This document shows, in pieces, positions 18,212 to 27,939 of a stretch of DNA of 64,000 nucleotides. The stretch comes from an uncultured Erythrobacter sp. (GTDB taxonomy: Bacteria > Pseudomonadota > Alphaproteobacteria > Sphingomonadales > Sphingomonadaceae). The position numbers and the translations under genes were made by a program. The first letter of the stretch is position 1. The number at the start of each line of letters is the position of its first letter. The stretch is from NCBI GenBank assembly GCA_937899785.1, contig CALCCG010000183.1, positions 33,733 through 97,732 of the forward strand, in the 5' to 3' direction. Under the pieces are notes generated by a model that saw nothing but the letters and a program-made list of their open reading frames with translations, made no database searches and had not been told where the DNA came from.

Positions 18212-21200
18212 ATGACCTTGATCCCCCAAACGCGCGTTTGCCTGCTGGCTGGCGTTTGCCTTGCCACGTTAAGCGGTTTGGGCAGCGCCGCGCCGCTTTT
18301 CGCTCAGGGGTCGCAAGCCGGCGCGCTTGCGGGTGACGGGGTTGGATACGCTGCGCAGCGCGCTCGCGATGAGGGCCTAAGCGCGCAGCAAGGCGCTCAA
18401 GAGGCGGACGAAACCGAATTTGGGGCGGATAGCGGCGGCGGCCCCGGCAATGAGTTGCAAGAAGGACCCGACGGCACCGAGATTGTCGTTGAGGGCGTGC
18501 GCCTGCGCGGGCAGTTAGACGTGGAACAGGAGCCGATCCTGGAGCTGGGCGAAGCGGATATCGCGGCGGAGGGCGTCGCGTCTATCGCCGATCTCGTGAC
18601 GCAGATTCAGAATCAAACCGGTTCCGCGCGCGGACGCGGCGGAGGCGGGCGTCCGGTTATCCTCGTCAATGGCATTCGTCCGGGAAGCTTTCGAGAACTG
18701 TTCCAATACCCACCCGAAGCGTTGGCCAAGGTCGAGGTTTTCCCCGAAGAAGTCGCCCAGCGGTTCGGTTTCCCGCCGGATCGCCGCGTGATCAATCTAA
18801 TCCTCAAAGAGAACTATTCCAGCCGCGAGATCGAGCTCGAGTTTGAAGGCCCCGCGCGCGGCGGCAATCTCACCACCGAGCAAGAGTTTGGCTATCTCAA
18901 GATCGCCGATGGCGGCCGGTTCAACATCAACTTCACCGCGCAAGATGTCTCCTTACTGACCGAGGATGAGCGCAACATCATCCAGCCGCCGGGTTCGACA
19001 TCGGACCTGGCGACTGATCCCAGCCAGGCGGAATTCCGAAGCCTCATCCCCGACAGCCGTGTCCTCGACGCCAATATCAGCTGGGCCAAGGCCTATCTGG
19101 AGAGCGGTCTCTCGCTTTCGGCCAACGCCAATTACGAACGCCGCGACAGCCGCAGTCTCGACGGTCTCAACCTCGTAACCCTGACCAATCCGGACGGCGA
19201 AAGCCTGACGCGCACCTTTGGCGAGGACGACCCGCTCGAGCGGCGCAGCGCCACCGATACGGGCGCCGTGGCTGGTTCGCTCACTTTGCCGGTCAACGCT
19301 TTCCGCCTGACCAGCACCTTTGATGCCAGCCTCACCGAAAACACCACCGAGATAGACAATCCGTTTGACACAAGCGCTCTGCAACTGGCGGCGCTTGACG
19401 GATCGCTTGCGATTGACGGCGAGCTGCCGACCAGCGCGGATGCTGGGTTCGAGACCGCCTTTTCGCGCACTTGGCTTGCGTCGACGCTTACCACCGTGCG
19501 CGGCCCCTTGGCGAACTTGCCGGGGGGTGAGCTGCTCACAACCTTTGATATCGGATACAATTGGAACCGGCTGGAAAGCGCTGACACGCGGACGCAAGAG
19601 GACGTGCAGCTGACGCGCGGCAATCTTTCAACCGGGGCCAATTTTGTGATCCCGATCACCAGCCGCCGCAACGGTTTTGCCGACGCGTTGGGCAGTTTCA
19701 CGCTGAACGCGCAGATCGGGGTCGAAGAGCTCTCCGATTTCGGAACTCTCGGCGACTACAACACCTCGCTCAATTGGTCGCCTGTGGACGGGCTCGATTT
19801 GTCAGCGACCTACATTTATCGTGAGGTCGCCCCGAGCCTTGGCGATCTCGGCAACCCTCCGGTCACCAATTTCAACGTCCCGGTCTTCGATTTCGTGAAC
19901 GGGGAAACCGTGCTGGCCACCGTCACCACGGGCGGCAATCCGCAATTGCCAGCGGAAACCCAGCGAGACTGGAAGTTCGCCGTCAATTGGGAGCTGCCCT
20001 TTGTCGACGGAGTGCGCTTCACGGTCGAATATATTCGCAACCGCTCTGATGATGTGACCAGCGCGTTTCCGCAGGTGACTGACGAGATCGAGGGAGCCTT
20101 CCCAGACCGGATTACACGCGATGCGTCCGGCACGCTGATCGCTCTTGATCGGCGTCCGGTCAGCTTTTCCGAGACCCGCTCGGACCGCTTGCAGTTCCGC
20201 CTCTCGGCGCGCGGCGGGTTTGGCGGCGCGGGTGGTGGCCCTCGTGGAGGAGGAGGGGGTCGAGGCGGGCCGCCTTTTGGCGCCTCAGCGCGCGGTGGAC
20301 CGCCCGCTTCGTCAAGCGGATCGAGCACCCCTCCATCCGGTGCCGGCGGGCCACCGCGTTTTGGCACAGCACCTGGTGCACCGGCGCAAGCAGGCGGCCT
20401 GCCGGGCGGTGGCGGTCCGGGTGGCGGCTTTATGGCGTTTCGCGAGCGGATCTGCGCCGATGACGGCCTTGACCTTTTGAAGCGGATCGTCGCTGCGGCT
20501 CAAAATGGCGAGGATGTTTCTGCGCTGGCTCCGGGCCTTCCACCCCAAGCCATAGAGCGCATTGTCGCGCGTTTGGGCGGCGGCGGGGAGAATGTAAGCG
20601 ACGAACAGCTTGAGATGGCGCGCTCGCGCATTTGTTCGCTGGACCCGGCTCGCCTGTCGGGTCGCGGTGGGCCGCCTCGTGGACCCGGTGCGCCCGGTCA
20701 GCCGCAAGGCCCGGGAGTGCCAGGCGGACCGGGGCCGCAATCGGACGCGATGGCGAGTGCGCAGGCGCGGCTGTGCGGTGAGAACGGTCTGGCCACAATG
20801 CGCGAGCTTGTGGCCAAAATTGAGCGCGGCGAGGACGTCTCGGACATTCTGCCGGGAATGGATCCGCAATTCCTCAAATTCGGGCTCGATCGGATGCGTT
20901 CTGACGATGGCAGTGTCCCGGATGCCGCGCTGGACCGGATGCGCAGTCGGATTTGCTCGACCATGCCGCAGTCCGGCCAGGGTGGCCCGCCGAGCGCTGG
21001 CGGTGCCCCCGCACAAGGGGCCGGCGGCCCCGCGTTCAATCCGTTAGCAGCGGGAGGACGGCGCGGTTGGCGCTATTTCGTCAACCTCACGCACACACTT
21101 GAGTTGCAGAGCGAGATTCTCATCGCGCCCGGTGTCGAGGTGCTCGACCAGCTTGATGGCGATGCGACCGGTGCGTTTGGCTTCCCGCGCCATTCCTCCC

Positions 21201-21541
21201 GATTGGAAGCCGGGCTGTTTGGCAACGGTGTCGGCTTCCGTTTGTCGGGGCGCTACACCGGCGAAACGCGGCTGGATGGCTCGGATACGGGCGGCAGCGG
21301 CGATCTGTTCTTCAACGATCTCGCTACGTTCGACCTGCGCGTCTTTGGCAATGTGGACCAGATCACAGGCAGCCGGAGCCCGGCGCTCAAAAACCTGCGC
21401 GTTTCCTTGAGAATGGACAACATTTTCGACGCCCAGCGCGCGGTGCGGGACGAAAACGGGGACACACCGATCAATTACCAACCGTTCGTGATCGATCCGG
21501 TTGGTCGCTTTATCGGGATCGATATCCGCAAGCTGTTCTGA
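18212..21541 (+). CDS. TonB-dependent receptor with Gly/Pro-rich insertion carrying a duplicated cysteine-flanked domain
   Basis: 1109 aa; plug ([35 protein letters not shown]), barrel, insertion, then C-terminal strands ending [11 protein letters not shown]. Confidence 0.88.
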   Translation: MTLIPQTRVCLLAGVCLATLSGLGSAAPLFAQGSQAGALAGDGVGYAAQRARDEGLSAQQGAQEADETEFGADSGGGPGNELQEGPDGTEIVVEGVRLRGQLDVEQEPILELGEADIAAEGVASIADLVTQIQNQTGSARGRGGGGRPVILVNGIRPGSFRELFQYPPEALAKVEVFPEEVAQRFGFPPDRRVINLILKENYSSREIELEFEGPARGGNLTTEQEFGYLKIADGGRFNINFTAQDVSLLTEDERNIIQPPGSTSDLATDPSQAEFRSLIPDSRVLDANISWAKAYLESGLSLSANANYERRDSRSLDGLNLVTLTNPDGESLTRTFGEDDPLERRSATDTGAVAGSLTLPVNAFRLTSTFDASLTENTTEIDNPFDTSALQLAALDGSLAIDGELPTSADAGFETAFSRTWLASTLTTVRGPLANLPGGELLTTFDIGYNWNRLESADTRTQEDVQLTRGNLSTGANFVIPITSRRNGFADALGSFTLNAQIGVEELSDFGTLGDYNTSLNWSPVDGLDLSATYIYREVAPSLGDLGNPPVTNFNVPVFDFVNGETVLATVTTGGNPQLPAETQRDWKFAVNWELPFVDGVRFTVEYIRNRSDDVTSAFPQVTDEIEGAFPDRITRDASGTLIALDRRPVSFSETRSDRLQFRLSARGGFGGAGGGPRGGGGGRGGPPFGASARGGPPASSSGSSTPPSGAGGPPRFGTAPGAPAQAGGLPGGGGPGGGFMAFRERICADDGLDLLKRIVAAAQNGEDVSALAPGLPPQAIERIVARLGGGGENVSDEQLEMARSRICSLDPARLSGRGGPPRGPGAPGQPQGPGVPGGPGPQSDAMASAQARLCGENGLATMRELVAKIERGEDVSDILPGMDPQFLKFGLDRMRSDDGSVPDAALDRMRSRICSTMPQSGQGGPPSAGGAPAQGAGGPAFNPLAAGGRRGWRYFVNLTHTLELQSEILIAPGVEVLDQLDGDATGAFGFPRHSSRLEAGLFGNGVGFRLSGRYTGETRLDGSDTGGSGDLFFNDLATFDLRVFGNVDQITGSRSPALKNLRVSLRMDNIFDAQRAVRDENGDTPINYQPFVIDPVGRFIGIDIRKLF
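20450..20956 (+). repeat. Two in-frame domain copies (20450-20635 and 20771-20956), 62 codons each
   Basis: [29 protein letters not shown]...ARSRIC and [29 protein letters not shown]...MRSRIC; C-x59-C in both. Confidence 0.9.
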
Positions 21542-21553
21542 GGCGAGCCGCGC

Positions 21554-22402
21554 TTACAGGCTCAGCTTGGGGAACAACCAGCTTTGGCCTTGGCTCGCTT
21601 CAAACGGGGCCCATTCCCCTTCTGGTTGCGCCAACCGATCGGCAATGGCGATCATAACAGAAGGATTGACGCCAAGGCCGCAATGGCTGGCGTAGACTAG
21701 GATGTTCTCGCTCGGCGCTCCGGTCGCCTTGGCCGGGTCCTGAACGCTGCCGCGCCAGTGGACGACGCCATCCGTCTTGGTCAGCACCGAAGTGGTCGGC
21801 ACCGGCGGAGCAATGTCGAGGCCACGGAACTGGCCGTCGCGAATGCGTTCAGGTTCGTCGCCGTTGAAAAACTTGAACAGGCGCGCGGCGTTGGTGTGGT
21901 TGCGATCATCGGTGATGGGGCTGCCAAGGCTCATCACCAACCGCACTTTATCCGGGTGCAGTTTGGCAAGCTCGCGTGCGAGCACACCGCCCAAACTCCA
22001 GCCGATCAGCGAAACTTTGCCGCCGCTGTCCTGGAACAGCCGCTCCAATTGGTCTTCCAGTTTCCGGATAAGCTCTTCGTTGACGCGCACGTTGCGGCCC
22101 GAATCCCAGCCATGCGCGTCATAGCCAAGGCTTCTGAGCAGACCGCGCATCGGGATAGTCGAACTGTTGGTGGCCATAAATCCTGGCAGCGTCATCACGG
22201 CATGGCCGTCGCCTTGTGGGAGGCTCGTCATCCAGGCCCGCGAGGCGTAAAACGCGGCGAATTCCAGCATCGCGCGGCCTTCGGAAAGCGTCCAAATGCG
22301 GTGCGGCGGTCTGGGAAGCTCGGTCGGCATTTCGCGCTCAAGCTTGCCGTCATTGACGATGATGCTGCCGGGCAGGGGCTGCATGGGTGCCATAGAGGCC
22401 AT
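21554..22402 (-). CDS. Alpha/beta hydrolase (lipase-like)
   Basis: GWSLGG nucleophile elbow; overlaps the WS/DGAT gene. Confidence 0.85.
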   Translation of the reverse strand: MASMAPMQPLPGSIIVNDGKLEREMPTELPRPPHRIWTLSEGRAMLEFAAFYASRAWMTSLPQGDGHAVMTLPGFMATNSSTIPMRGLLRSLGYDAHGWDSGRNVRVNEELIRKLEDQLERLFQDSGGKVSLIGWSLGGVLARELAKLHPDKVRLVMSLGSPITDDRNHTNAARLFKFFNGDEPERIRDGQFRGLDIAPPVPTTSVLTKTDGVVHWRGSVQDPAKATGAPSENILVYASHCGLGVNPSVMIAIADRLAQPEGEWAPFEASQGQSWLFPKLSL

Positions 22403-24018
22403 TACTTGCTCTCCTCGGTGATGCGCGCGGCCGACGCTGATGTCGGTTTGCGCTTGGCCGTGGATCCCTTCCTAGCCGGTTTGCGTGTCGTCCTCTTTGA
22501 CACAGGTTTTGTCTTTGGTGCGGGCTTGCCCGCCGGTTTTCTACCGCGCGGGTTAGCACGTACGGTCTTAACCGTCGATTGAGGAGCGCCTTTCGCATCC
22601 ACAGCCTTGGCGGCGGCCAGCAGATCGTCAAAGCTTTCCTGCAGGCATTCGGAATAGAATTCCGGGTCCGGCATGATGTCGCGGCACGCGGTGAAGCTGA
22701 TATAGGCCTCATCGACATAGGATTGGACGACGTGTGCCAGGCCCAACCCATCGGTAAGGCAAATGAGCGAGAGCGCCATGCTCTCAAGCCGCGCGCTGGA
22801 TGAATAGATGTGCACCGGCGGGCCGGGCACATTGGTCACCACGGTGTTGAACGGCATCGCCCGGTGCGCAAGGCTGACGCGGCTGAACAATTGCGCCCCC
22901 AGCGCCATGTAGAGCAGCGGGTTGACCTTGCTCACCTCGGTCATGGTGCGCGCGCCGATGGCGTTGGTCATCGCCTTGGAATTGCTCGTTTGGCTGTAGA
23001 CGTATTCGAGGCGCTCTTTGGGATCGGCGAGATGCGTGCCCAGCGGGGCGACCATGGCGGAGACCTGGTTGCCCATATCGCCCTTTTCCCCGTCGGATCG
23101 CACTGAGATCGGGGCCATCGCGGTCATCGTCGATTTGGGCAGATCATCCTTGGCAGTGAGATATTTGTTCAGCGCCCCGCCGATCACAGCGATGGCCACA
23201 TCGTTGACCTTCGCCTCGGGTAACAGCGCGCGGATCGACTTGAACGCTTTGAGATCAAAGCTTCGCCCTTCGACCACGCGGTGCGGCGAGATCGTCTTGT
23301 TAAAGCGCGTGCGCGGCGGAATTATGTCGCTGGTGATCTTGAAATCGCGCGCGATCAGCCCCTTGATCGCGCTCGCGACGCCGGGAATGCTTTGCGCCGC
23401 AACTTGCGCCTGACGCAGCGGATTGATCAGTGAATTGACGTAGGACTTGCCCAAAAGCTCGACCGGGCCAGGGATTTTCTCCGGCTTCCAGGTGTCGGGT
23501 TCGTTCGGGGGAGGCGTGTTGGGCGCGAGCGTGTGCAGCGCCTCCATCAAATCAATCCCGCTCATCCCGTCAATCGCGGAGTGATGAACCTTGGTCACGA
23601 AGGCAAAACACCCCGGGGGATAGCCCTCAACCGCATCGAGACCTTCGACCACGGTGAACTCCCAGGGCGGGCGGTTGAGATCAAGCGGGCGCGCGTGAAT
23701 GCGCGCGGCCTGGATGCACAATTGCCGCCAATCGCCGGGCCTGGGCAAAGCGACATGGCGCACGTGGTATTCAAGATCGAAATCGGGGTCTTCTATCCAG
23801 TAGGGATAGTCGAGATCAAACGGAACGCGGACCAGCCGCTGACGCATGGTGCGCGAGAGCTGCATGCGCGATCCAATGAACGCCAGAATATCCTTAAACC
23901 GGACAAAGCCACCCGGAGCGGTTTCCGGATTGTAGATCAGGACGCTGCCGATATGCATCGGCGAATTGGGCGATTCCATCGCCACAAACGAGGAATCCAT
24001 GCCTTGCAGTTGCCGCAA
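22402..24018 (-). CDS. Wax ester synthase / diacylglycerol O-acyltransferase (WS/DGAT)
   Basis: HHSAIDGMSGIDLM catalytic HHxxxDG motif; NVPGPP motif; Lys/Ala/Pro-rich basic C-terminal tail. Confidence 0.94.
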   Translation of the reverse strand: MRQLQGMDSSFVAMESPNSPMHIGSVLIYNPETAPGGFVRFKDILAFIGSRMQLSRTMRQRLVRVPFDLDYPYWIEDPDFDLEYHVRHVALPRPGDWRQLCIQAARIHARPLDLNRPPWEFTVVEGLDAVEGYPPGCFAFVTKVHHSAIDGMSGIDLMEALHTLAPNTPPPNEPDTWKPEKIPGPVELLGKSYVNSLINPLRQAQVAAQSIPGVASAIKGLIARDFKITSDIIPPRTRFNKTISPHRVVEGRSFDLKAFKSIRALLPEAKVNDVAIAVIGGALNKYLTAKDDLPKSTMTAMAPISVRSDGEKGDMGNQVSAMVAPLGTHLADPKERLEYVYSQTSNSKAMTNAIGARTMTEVSKVNPLLYMALGAQLFSRVSLAHRAMPFNTVVTNVPGPPVHIYSSSARLESMALSLICLTDGLGLAHVVQSYVDEAYISFTACRDIMPDPEFYSECLQESFDDLLAAAKAVDAKGAPQSTVKTVRANPRGRKPAGKPAPKTKPVSKRTTRKPARKGSTAKRKPTSASAARITEESK

Positions 24019-24168
24019 GTCGCTCTCCTATCCCGGTTTCGCGCTGCTGTTTTCGCGCGTTTAACCCGGGGTAAGGGCGTTTGTGTTGCGAGACAAGTTG
24101 ACGCGGGCGGCAGGTTGAAAGGCGGTCATGCGCGTGGAGGCAAGAAAGTTACGCTGGCCCAGACGCGC

Positions 24169-24588
24169 TCATGGGGCCGCGGCGCGATCGCTGCGCCACC
24201 AGTCGCCAGCGCCTAGGCTGCGCAGCGGCGCAAATCCGGCCAACACCATCAGGCCTGCCAAGATCGCCAAGTTCTTGATGAAATTCTGGGTTTCGCGTTC
24301 CACCATCGCCTCAGCCACATTCCAGAAGTCGTGGAGCATGACGTTGACCAGCAAGACGTAGATCACAAAGCCATAGGCGACGAGCTTTACGTGACGCCCG
24401 CTGATAAGCAGCAGGCCGCCAACGATGTTGGTGACGGTGGCTATCCACATCAACGGGGTCGCAAAGGCGATATTGTGGCTCTCCATATAGGCGATGGTCT
24501 GATCCGGCGCGGCAGCCTTCATCAGGCCGGGCAGGAGGAAATACAGCCCCAATAGGACCCGACCGATTGTTACGCTCGCTTGCGACAT
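24169..24588 (-). CDS. DoxX-like small membrane protein
   Basis: MSQASVTIGRVLLGLYFLLPGLMKAAAPDQTIAYMESHNI; four TM segments; internal start. Confidence 0.75.
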   Translation of the reverse strand: MSQASVTIGRVLLGLYFLLPGLMKAAAPDQTIAYMESHNIAFATPLMWIATVTNIVGGLLLISGRHVKLVAYGFVIYVLLVNVMLHDFWNVAEAMVERETQNFIKNLAILAGLMVLAGFAPLRSLGAGDWWRSDRAAAP

Positions 24589-24616
24589 GGCTTGGCTCTC
24601 CCTGTTTGGCCCTTGA

Positions 24617-25828
24617 TCACACGGCCAGCGCCTCACCGCAAGCCACCCCGCTCGCCCAGGCCCATTGGAAGTTGTATCCACCCAGCCAGCCCGTGACGTC
24701 GACCGCTTCGCCAATGGCGTAAAGGCCGGGCACGCGATTGGCTTGCATGGTCTGCGAAGAAAGTTCCGAGGTTGCGATGCCGCCTATGGTGACTTCGGCC
24801 TTCGCAAAGCCCTCGGTGCCGTTGGGGGTAAAGCGCCACTTGGCCAGCCGCTCCATCGCCGCGCGCAGCGCCTTGTCGGAGGTGTTGGCGAGCTCGCTTT
24901 CGATGCTGATCTTATCGGCCAGCGCGTCGGCCAGCCGGTCGGGCAGGTGCTCGCGCAGCGCCGATCTGAGAGTGGCGCGCGGCCGGTCGCGCTTGGCGGA
25001 CAGCAACCATCCGATCTCAGCCGCTGGCAGAAAGGCGATCGCGATATCCTCGCCATGGCGCCAATAGGATGAGATTTGCAGGATCGCCGGGCCGGACAGC
25101 CCCTTATGCGTAAACAGCGCGGCTTCCTCAAAGCTGGCCTTGCCGGTCGAGGCGCGCACCGGAGCCGATACGCCCGAAAGCTCGCGAAAAAGAACATCCT
25201 CGCCCCCTAGGGTCAGCGGGACAAGCGCCGGGCGCGGTTCGACCACTTTGAGCCCGAATTGTCGCGCCAGATCATAGGCAAAGCCGCTCGCGCCCATCTT
25301 CGGGATCGACGGGCCACCGGTGGCGATCACGAGGGACGGGGCGGAGTAGGTTTCACCGGAGGCCGAAACTCCGAAGACACCGTCTTCGTGTACCACGGTT
25401 GTGACGGCGGCGTCGCAAATGACGTCCACGCTTTGGGTGCATTCGTTCAAGAGCATCTGGACAATCTGCTTGGCCGATCCGTCACAGAACAGCTGGCCCA
25501 ACGTCTTTTCGTGCCAAGCGATGCCGTGCCTATCGACCAATTCGATAAAGTCAGCCGGCGTGTACCGCGCCAGCGCCGATTTGGCGAAATGCGGGTTGGC
25601 GGACAGGAAGTTGGCGGGGCCTGCGCCCAGATTGGTGAAATTGCAGCGGCCACCGCCCGAAATCAGGATTTTCTTGCCGGGCCTTTCGGCTTTTTCGAGC
25701 ACCGCGACGCGGAGGCCCCGCTGGCTCGCCGCGCCCGCGCACATCAAGCCTGCGGCACCCGCGCCGAGGATAATCACGTCATATGTCTGCACGCGCCTGC
25801 CGATAGTCCGGTGCGAACGGATTGCCAA
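24617..25828 (-). CDS. HI0933/YhiN-family NAD(P)/FAD-dependent oxidoreductase
   Basis: VIILGAGAAGLMCAGAASQRGLRVAVLEKAERPGKKILISGGGRCNFTNL. Confidence 0.93.
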   Translation of the reverse strand: MAIRSHRTIGRRVQTYDVIILGAGAAGLMCAGAASQRGLRVAVLEKAERPGKKILISGGGRCNFTNLGAGPANFLSANPHFAKSALARYTPADFIELVDRHGIAWHEKTLGQLFCDGSAKQIVQMLLNECTQSVDVICDAAVTTVVHEDGVFGVSASGETYSAPSLVIATGGPSIPKMGASGFAYDLARQFGLKVVEPRPALVPLTLGGEDVLFRELSGVSAPVRASTGKASFEEAALFTHKGLSGPAILQISSYWRHGEDIAIAFLPAAEIGWLLSAKRDRPRATLRSALREHLPDRLADALADKISIESELANTSDKALRAAMERLAKWRFTPNGTEGFAKAEVTIGGIATSELSSQTMQANRVPGLYAIGEAVDVTGWLGGYNFQWAWASGVACGEALAV

Positions 25829-25858
25829 CGCCCCCTTGCAATCCCTATTTCATAGGTC

Positions 25859-27823
25859 ATGGCCAAGGCTGAGGCAGGCAGTCCCCACGACCCAAGAGGC
25901 GCTGAACGGTTTAATGAGAGCCGCGCGGCGCAGACCGTTGCGTCCGCTCAACCCAATCTCGAAGCGGGGGTGGAGGCGATCCGCAACACGGTTGCAACCC
26001 TGAAGCCCGTTCCCGGCGTTTACCGGATGCTCGATACGCGCGGAGACGTCCTTTACGTCGGCAAAGCGCGCTCGCTCAAAGCGCGGGTGGCGAACTACGC
26101 CGCTGTCAACCAGCTGACTACGCGGCTGATGCGGATGGTCTCGCAGTGCCGTTCGATGGAGATCGTCACAACCAATTCCGAAGCCGAGGCGTTGCTGCTC
26201 GAAGCGCAGCTGATCAAGCGTTTCCGCCCGCCTTTCAATGTCTTGCTGCGCGACGACAAGAGCTTTCCCTTCATCCTGCTGCGCGCCGATCACGAGTTTC
26301 CGCGCATCCACAAACATCGCGGCGCGCGCCGGGCGAAGGGCAGTTATTACGGGCCGTTTGCAAGCGCCGGAAGCGTCAACACCACCTTGAACGCGCTGCA
26401 AAAGCTGTTCCTTCTGCGAAGCTGCACCGACGGTTTCTTCAACAACCGCGATCGGCCCTGCCTGCTCTACCAGATCAAGCGCTGCTCGGCGCCTTGCGTC
26501 GGGCGGATCGACGAAGACGGCTACGACGCGTTGGTCAAACAGGCGAAGGACTTTCTCGCCGGCAAATCGAGCCAGGTGCAGGCAGATCTGGAAAGGCAGA
26601 TGGCCAAGGCGGCAGACGAGCTGGACTTCGAAACCGCCGCGATCTTACGCGATCGTCTGCGCGCCGCGACCTTCATTCAGGGCAGCCAGGCGATCAACGC
26701 GCGCACGTTGGGCGACGCGGATGTTTTTGCGCTCGCCAGCAAAGGCGGGCATGTCGGCGTGCAAGCCTTCTTCATCCGCGGCGGACAAAATTGGGGGCAT
26801 CGCGCGTTCTTTCCTAGCCATACCAAGGATGTGGAGGAGGCGCAGGTTCTCGCCGACGTTATGCTGCAGTTTTATGAGGAAGTTCCCCCGCCGCCCAACG
26901 TGCTGGTCGATCGCGAACTGCCCGAGAGAGAGCTGATGGAAGCGGCTTTGTCCGAGGTGGCGGGCAAGAAGGTGACCATCGCGATCCCCCAGCGCGGCGA
27001 CCGGCGCAAACTGCTCAGCCAGGCGCAGCGCAACGCGGTCGAAGCGTTGGAGCGGCGGCTGGCGGAAAAAGGCACTAAGGCCAAGGTTCACAGAGAGCTT
27101 GCCGAATTCCTCGAAATGGGCGAGCCGCCCGAGCGCATCGAGGTCTACGACAACAGCCACATTCAGGGCACCAAGGCCGTCGGCGCGATGGTGGTGGCCA
27201 GCCCTGAGGGTTTTGAAAAATCGCAATATCGCAAGTTCAACATCCGCGAAGCGCAGTCCAATGACGACTTTGGCATGATGCGCGAGGTGATGGAGCGTCG
27301 GTTCCGCAAATTCGCCGAAGGGACCGAGCCCGACGCGAAACCCGGCAAGAAAGGCCACGAAACTGTGCTTCCCGATCTGCTGTTGGTCGATGGCGGCAAG
27401 GGACAGGTTTCCAGCGTCATGAGCGTGCTCGAGGAATACGGCCTGGCGGACGAATTCACCGTGATCGGCATCGCAAAGGGCCCGCATCACGGGCGCGAGG
27501 GGCGCGAAGTGTTCCACTTTCCCGACGGGCGCGAAAAGACGCTGCCCACCAATTCGCCCGTCCTGTTCTACGCCCAGCGCTTGCGCGATGAAGTCCACCG
27601 CTATGTCATCGGCGCGCACCGGGCCAAACGCTCCAAGGCGATCACGGCAAGCCCGCTTGACGAGATCCCCGGTATCGGGCCGGCGAGGAAGCGCGCTTTG
27701 CTCTTGCATTTCGGCACCGCCAGCAAGGTTCGCGCCGCCGCGCTTGAAGACCTCCAGCGCGCGCCGGGTGTTAGCGCCAAGGTTGCGCAGCAAATCTACG
27801 ATTTCTACCATGCGGGAGGTTAG
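25859..27823 (+). CDS. uvrC: Excinuclease ABC subunit UvrC
   Basis: GIY-YIG domain (PGVYRMLDTRGDVLYVGKARSLKARV), UVR motif, RNase H-like domain, C-terminal HhH. Confidence 0.97.
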   Translation: MAKAEAGSPHDPRGAERFNESRAAQTVASAQPNLEAGVEAIRNTVATLKPVPGVYRMLDTRGDVLYVGKARSLKARVANYAAVNQLTTRLMRMVSQCRSMEIVTTNSEAEALLLEAQLIKRFRPPFNVLLRDDKSFPFILLRADHEFPRIHKHRGARRAKGSYYGPFASAGSVNTTLNALQKLFLLRSCTDGFFNNRDRPCLLYQIKRCSAPCVGRIDEDGYDALVKQAKDFLAGKSSQVQADLERQMAKAADELDFETAAILRDRLRAATFIQGSQAINARTLGDADVFALASKGGHVGVQAFFIRGGQNWGHRAFFPSHTKDVEEAQVLADVMLQFYEEVPPPPNVLVDRELPERELMEAALSEVAGKKVTIAIPQRGDRRKLLSQAQRNAVEALERRLAEKGTKAKVHRELAEFLEMGEPPERIEVYDNSHIQGTKAVGAMVVASPEGFEKSQYRKFNIREAQSNDDFGMMREVMERRFRKFAEGTEPDAKPGKKGHETVLPDLLLVDGGKGQVSSVMSVLEEYGLADEFTVIGIAKGPHHGREGREVFHFPDGREKTLPTNSPVLFYAQRLRDEVHRYVIGAHRAKRSKAITASPLDEIPGIGPARKRALLLHFGTASKVRAAALEDLQRAPGVSAKVAQQIYDFYHAGG

Positions 27824-27939
27824 GCAAACCCTCTGAGAAACCGCGATTTTCGAGAAAGTCGAACGTTTTGAGGGGCCTGCTTCCACACCCGATCTTTACC
27901 TTAGTCGCCTAACACACAAAGCCTGTTGAGGAACGGGTA

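Noticed and set aside
26645-27886. 413-aa minus-strand ORF antisense to uvrC
   Set aside because: Shadow ORF from GC-rich codon bias; uvrC on the plus strand is unambiguous and the antisense translation has no recognisable domain
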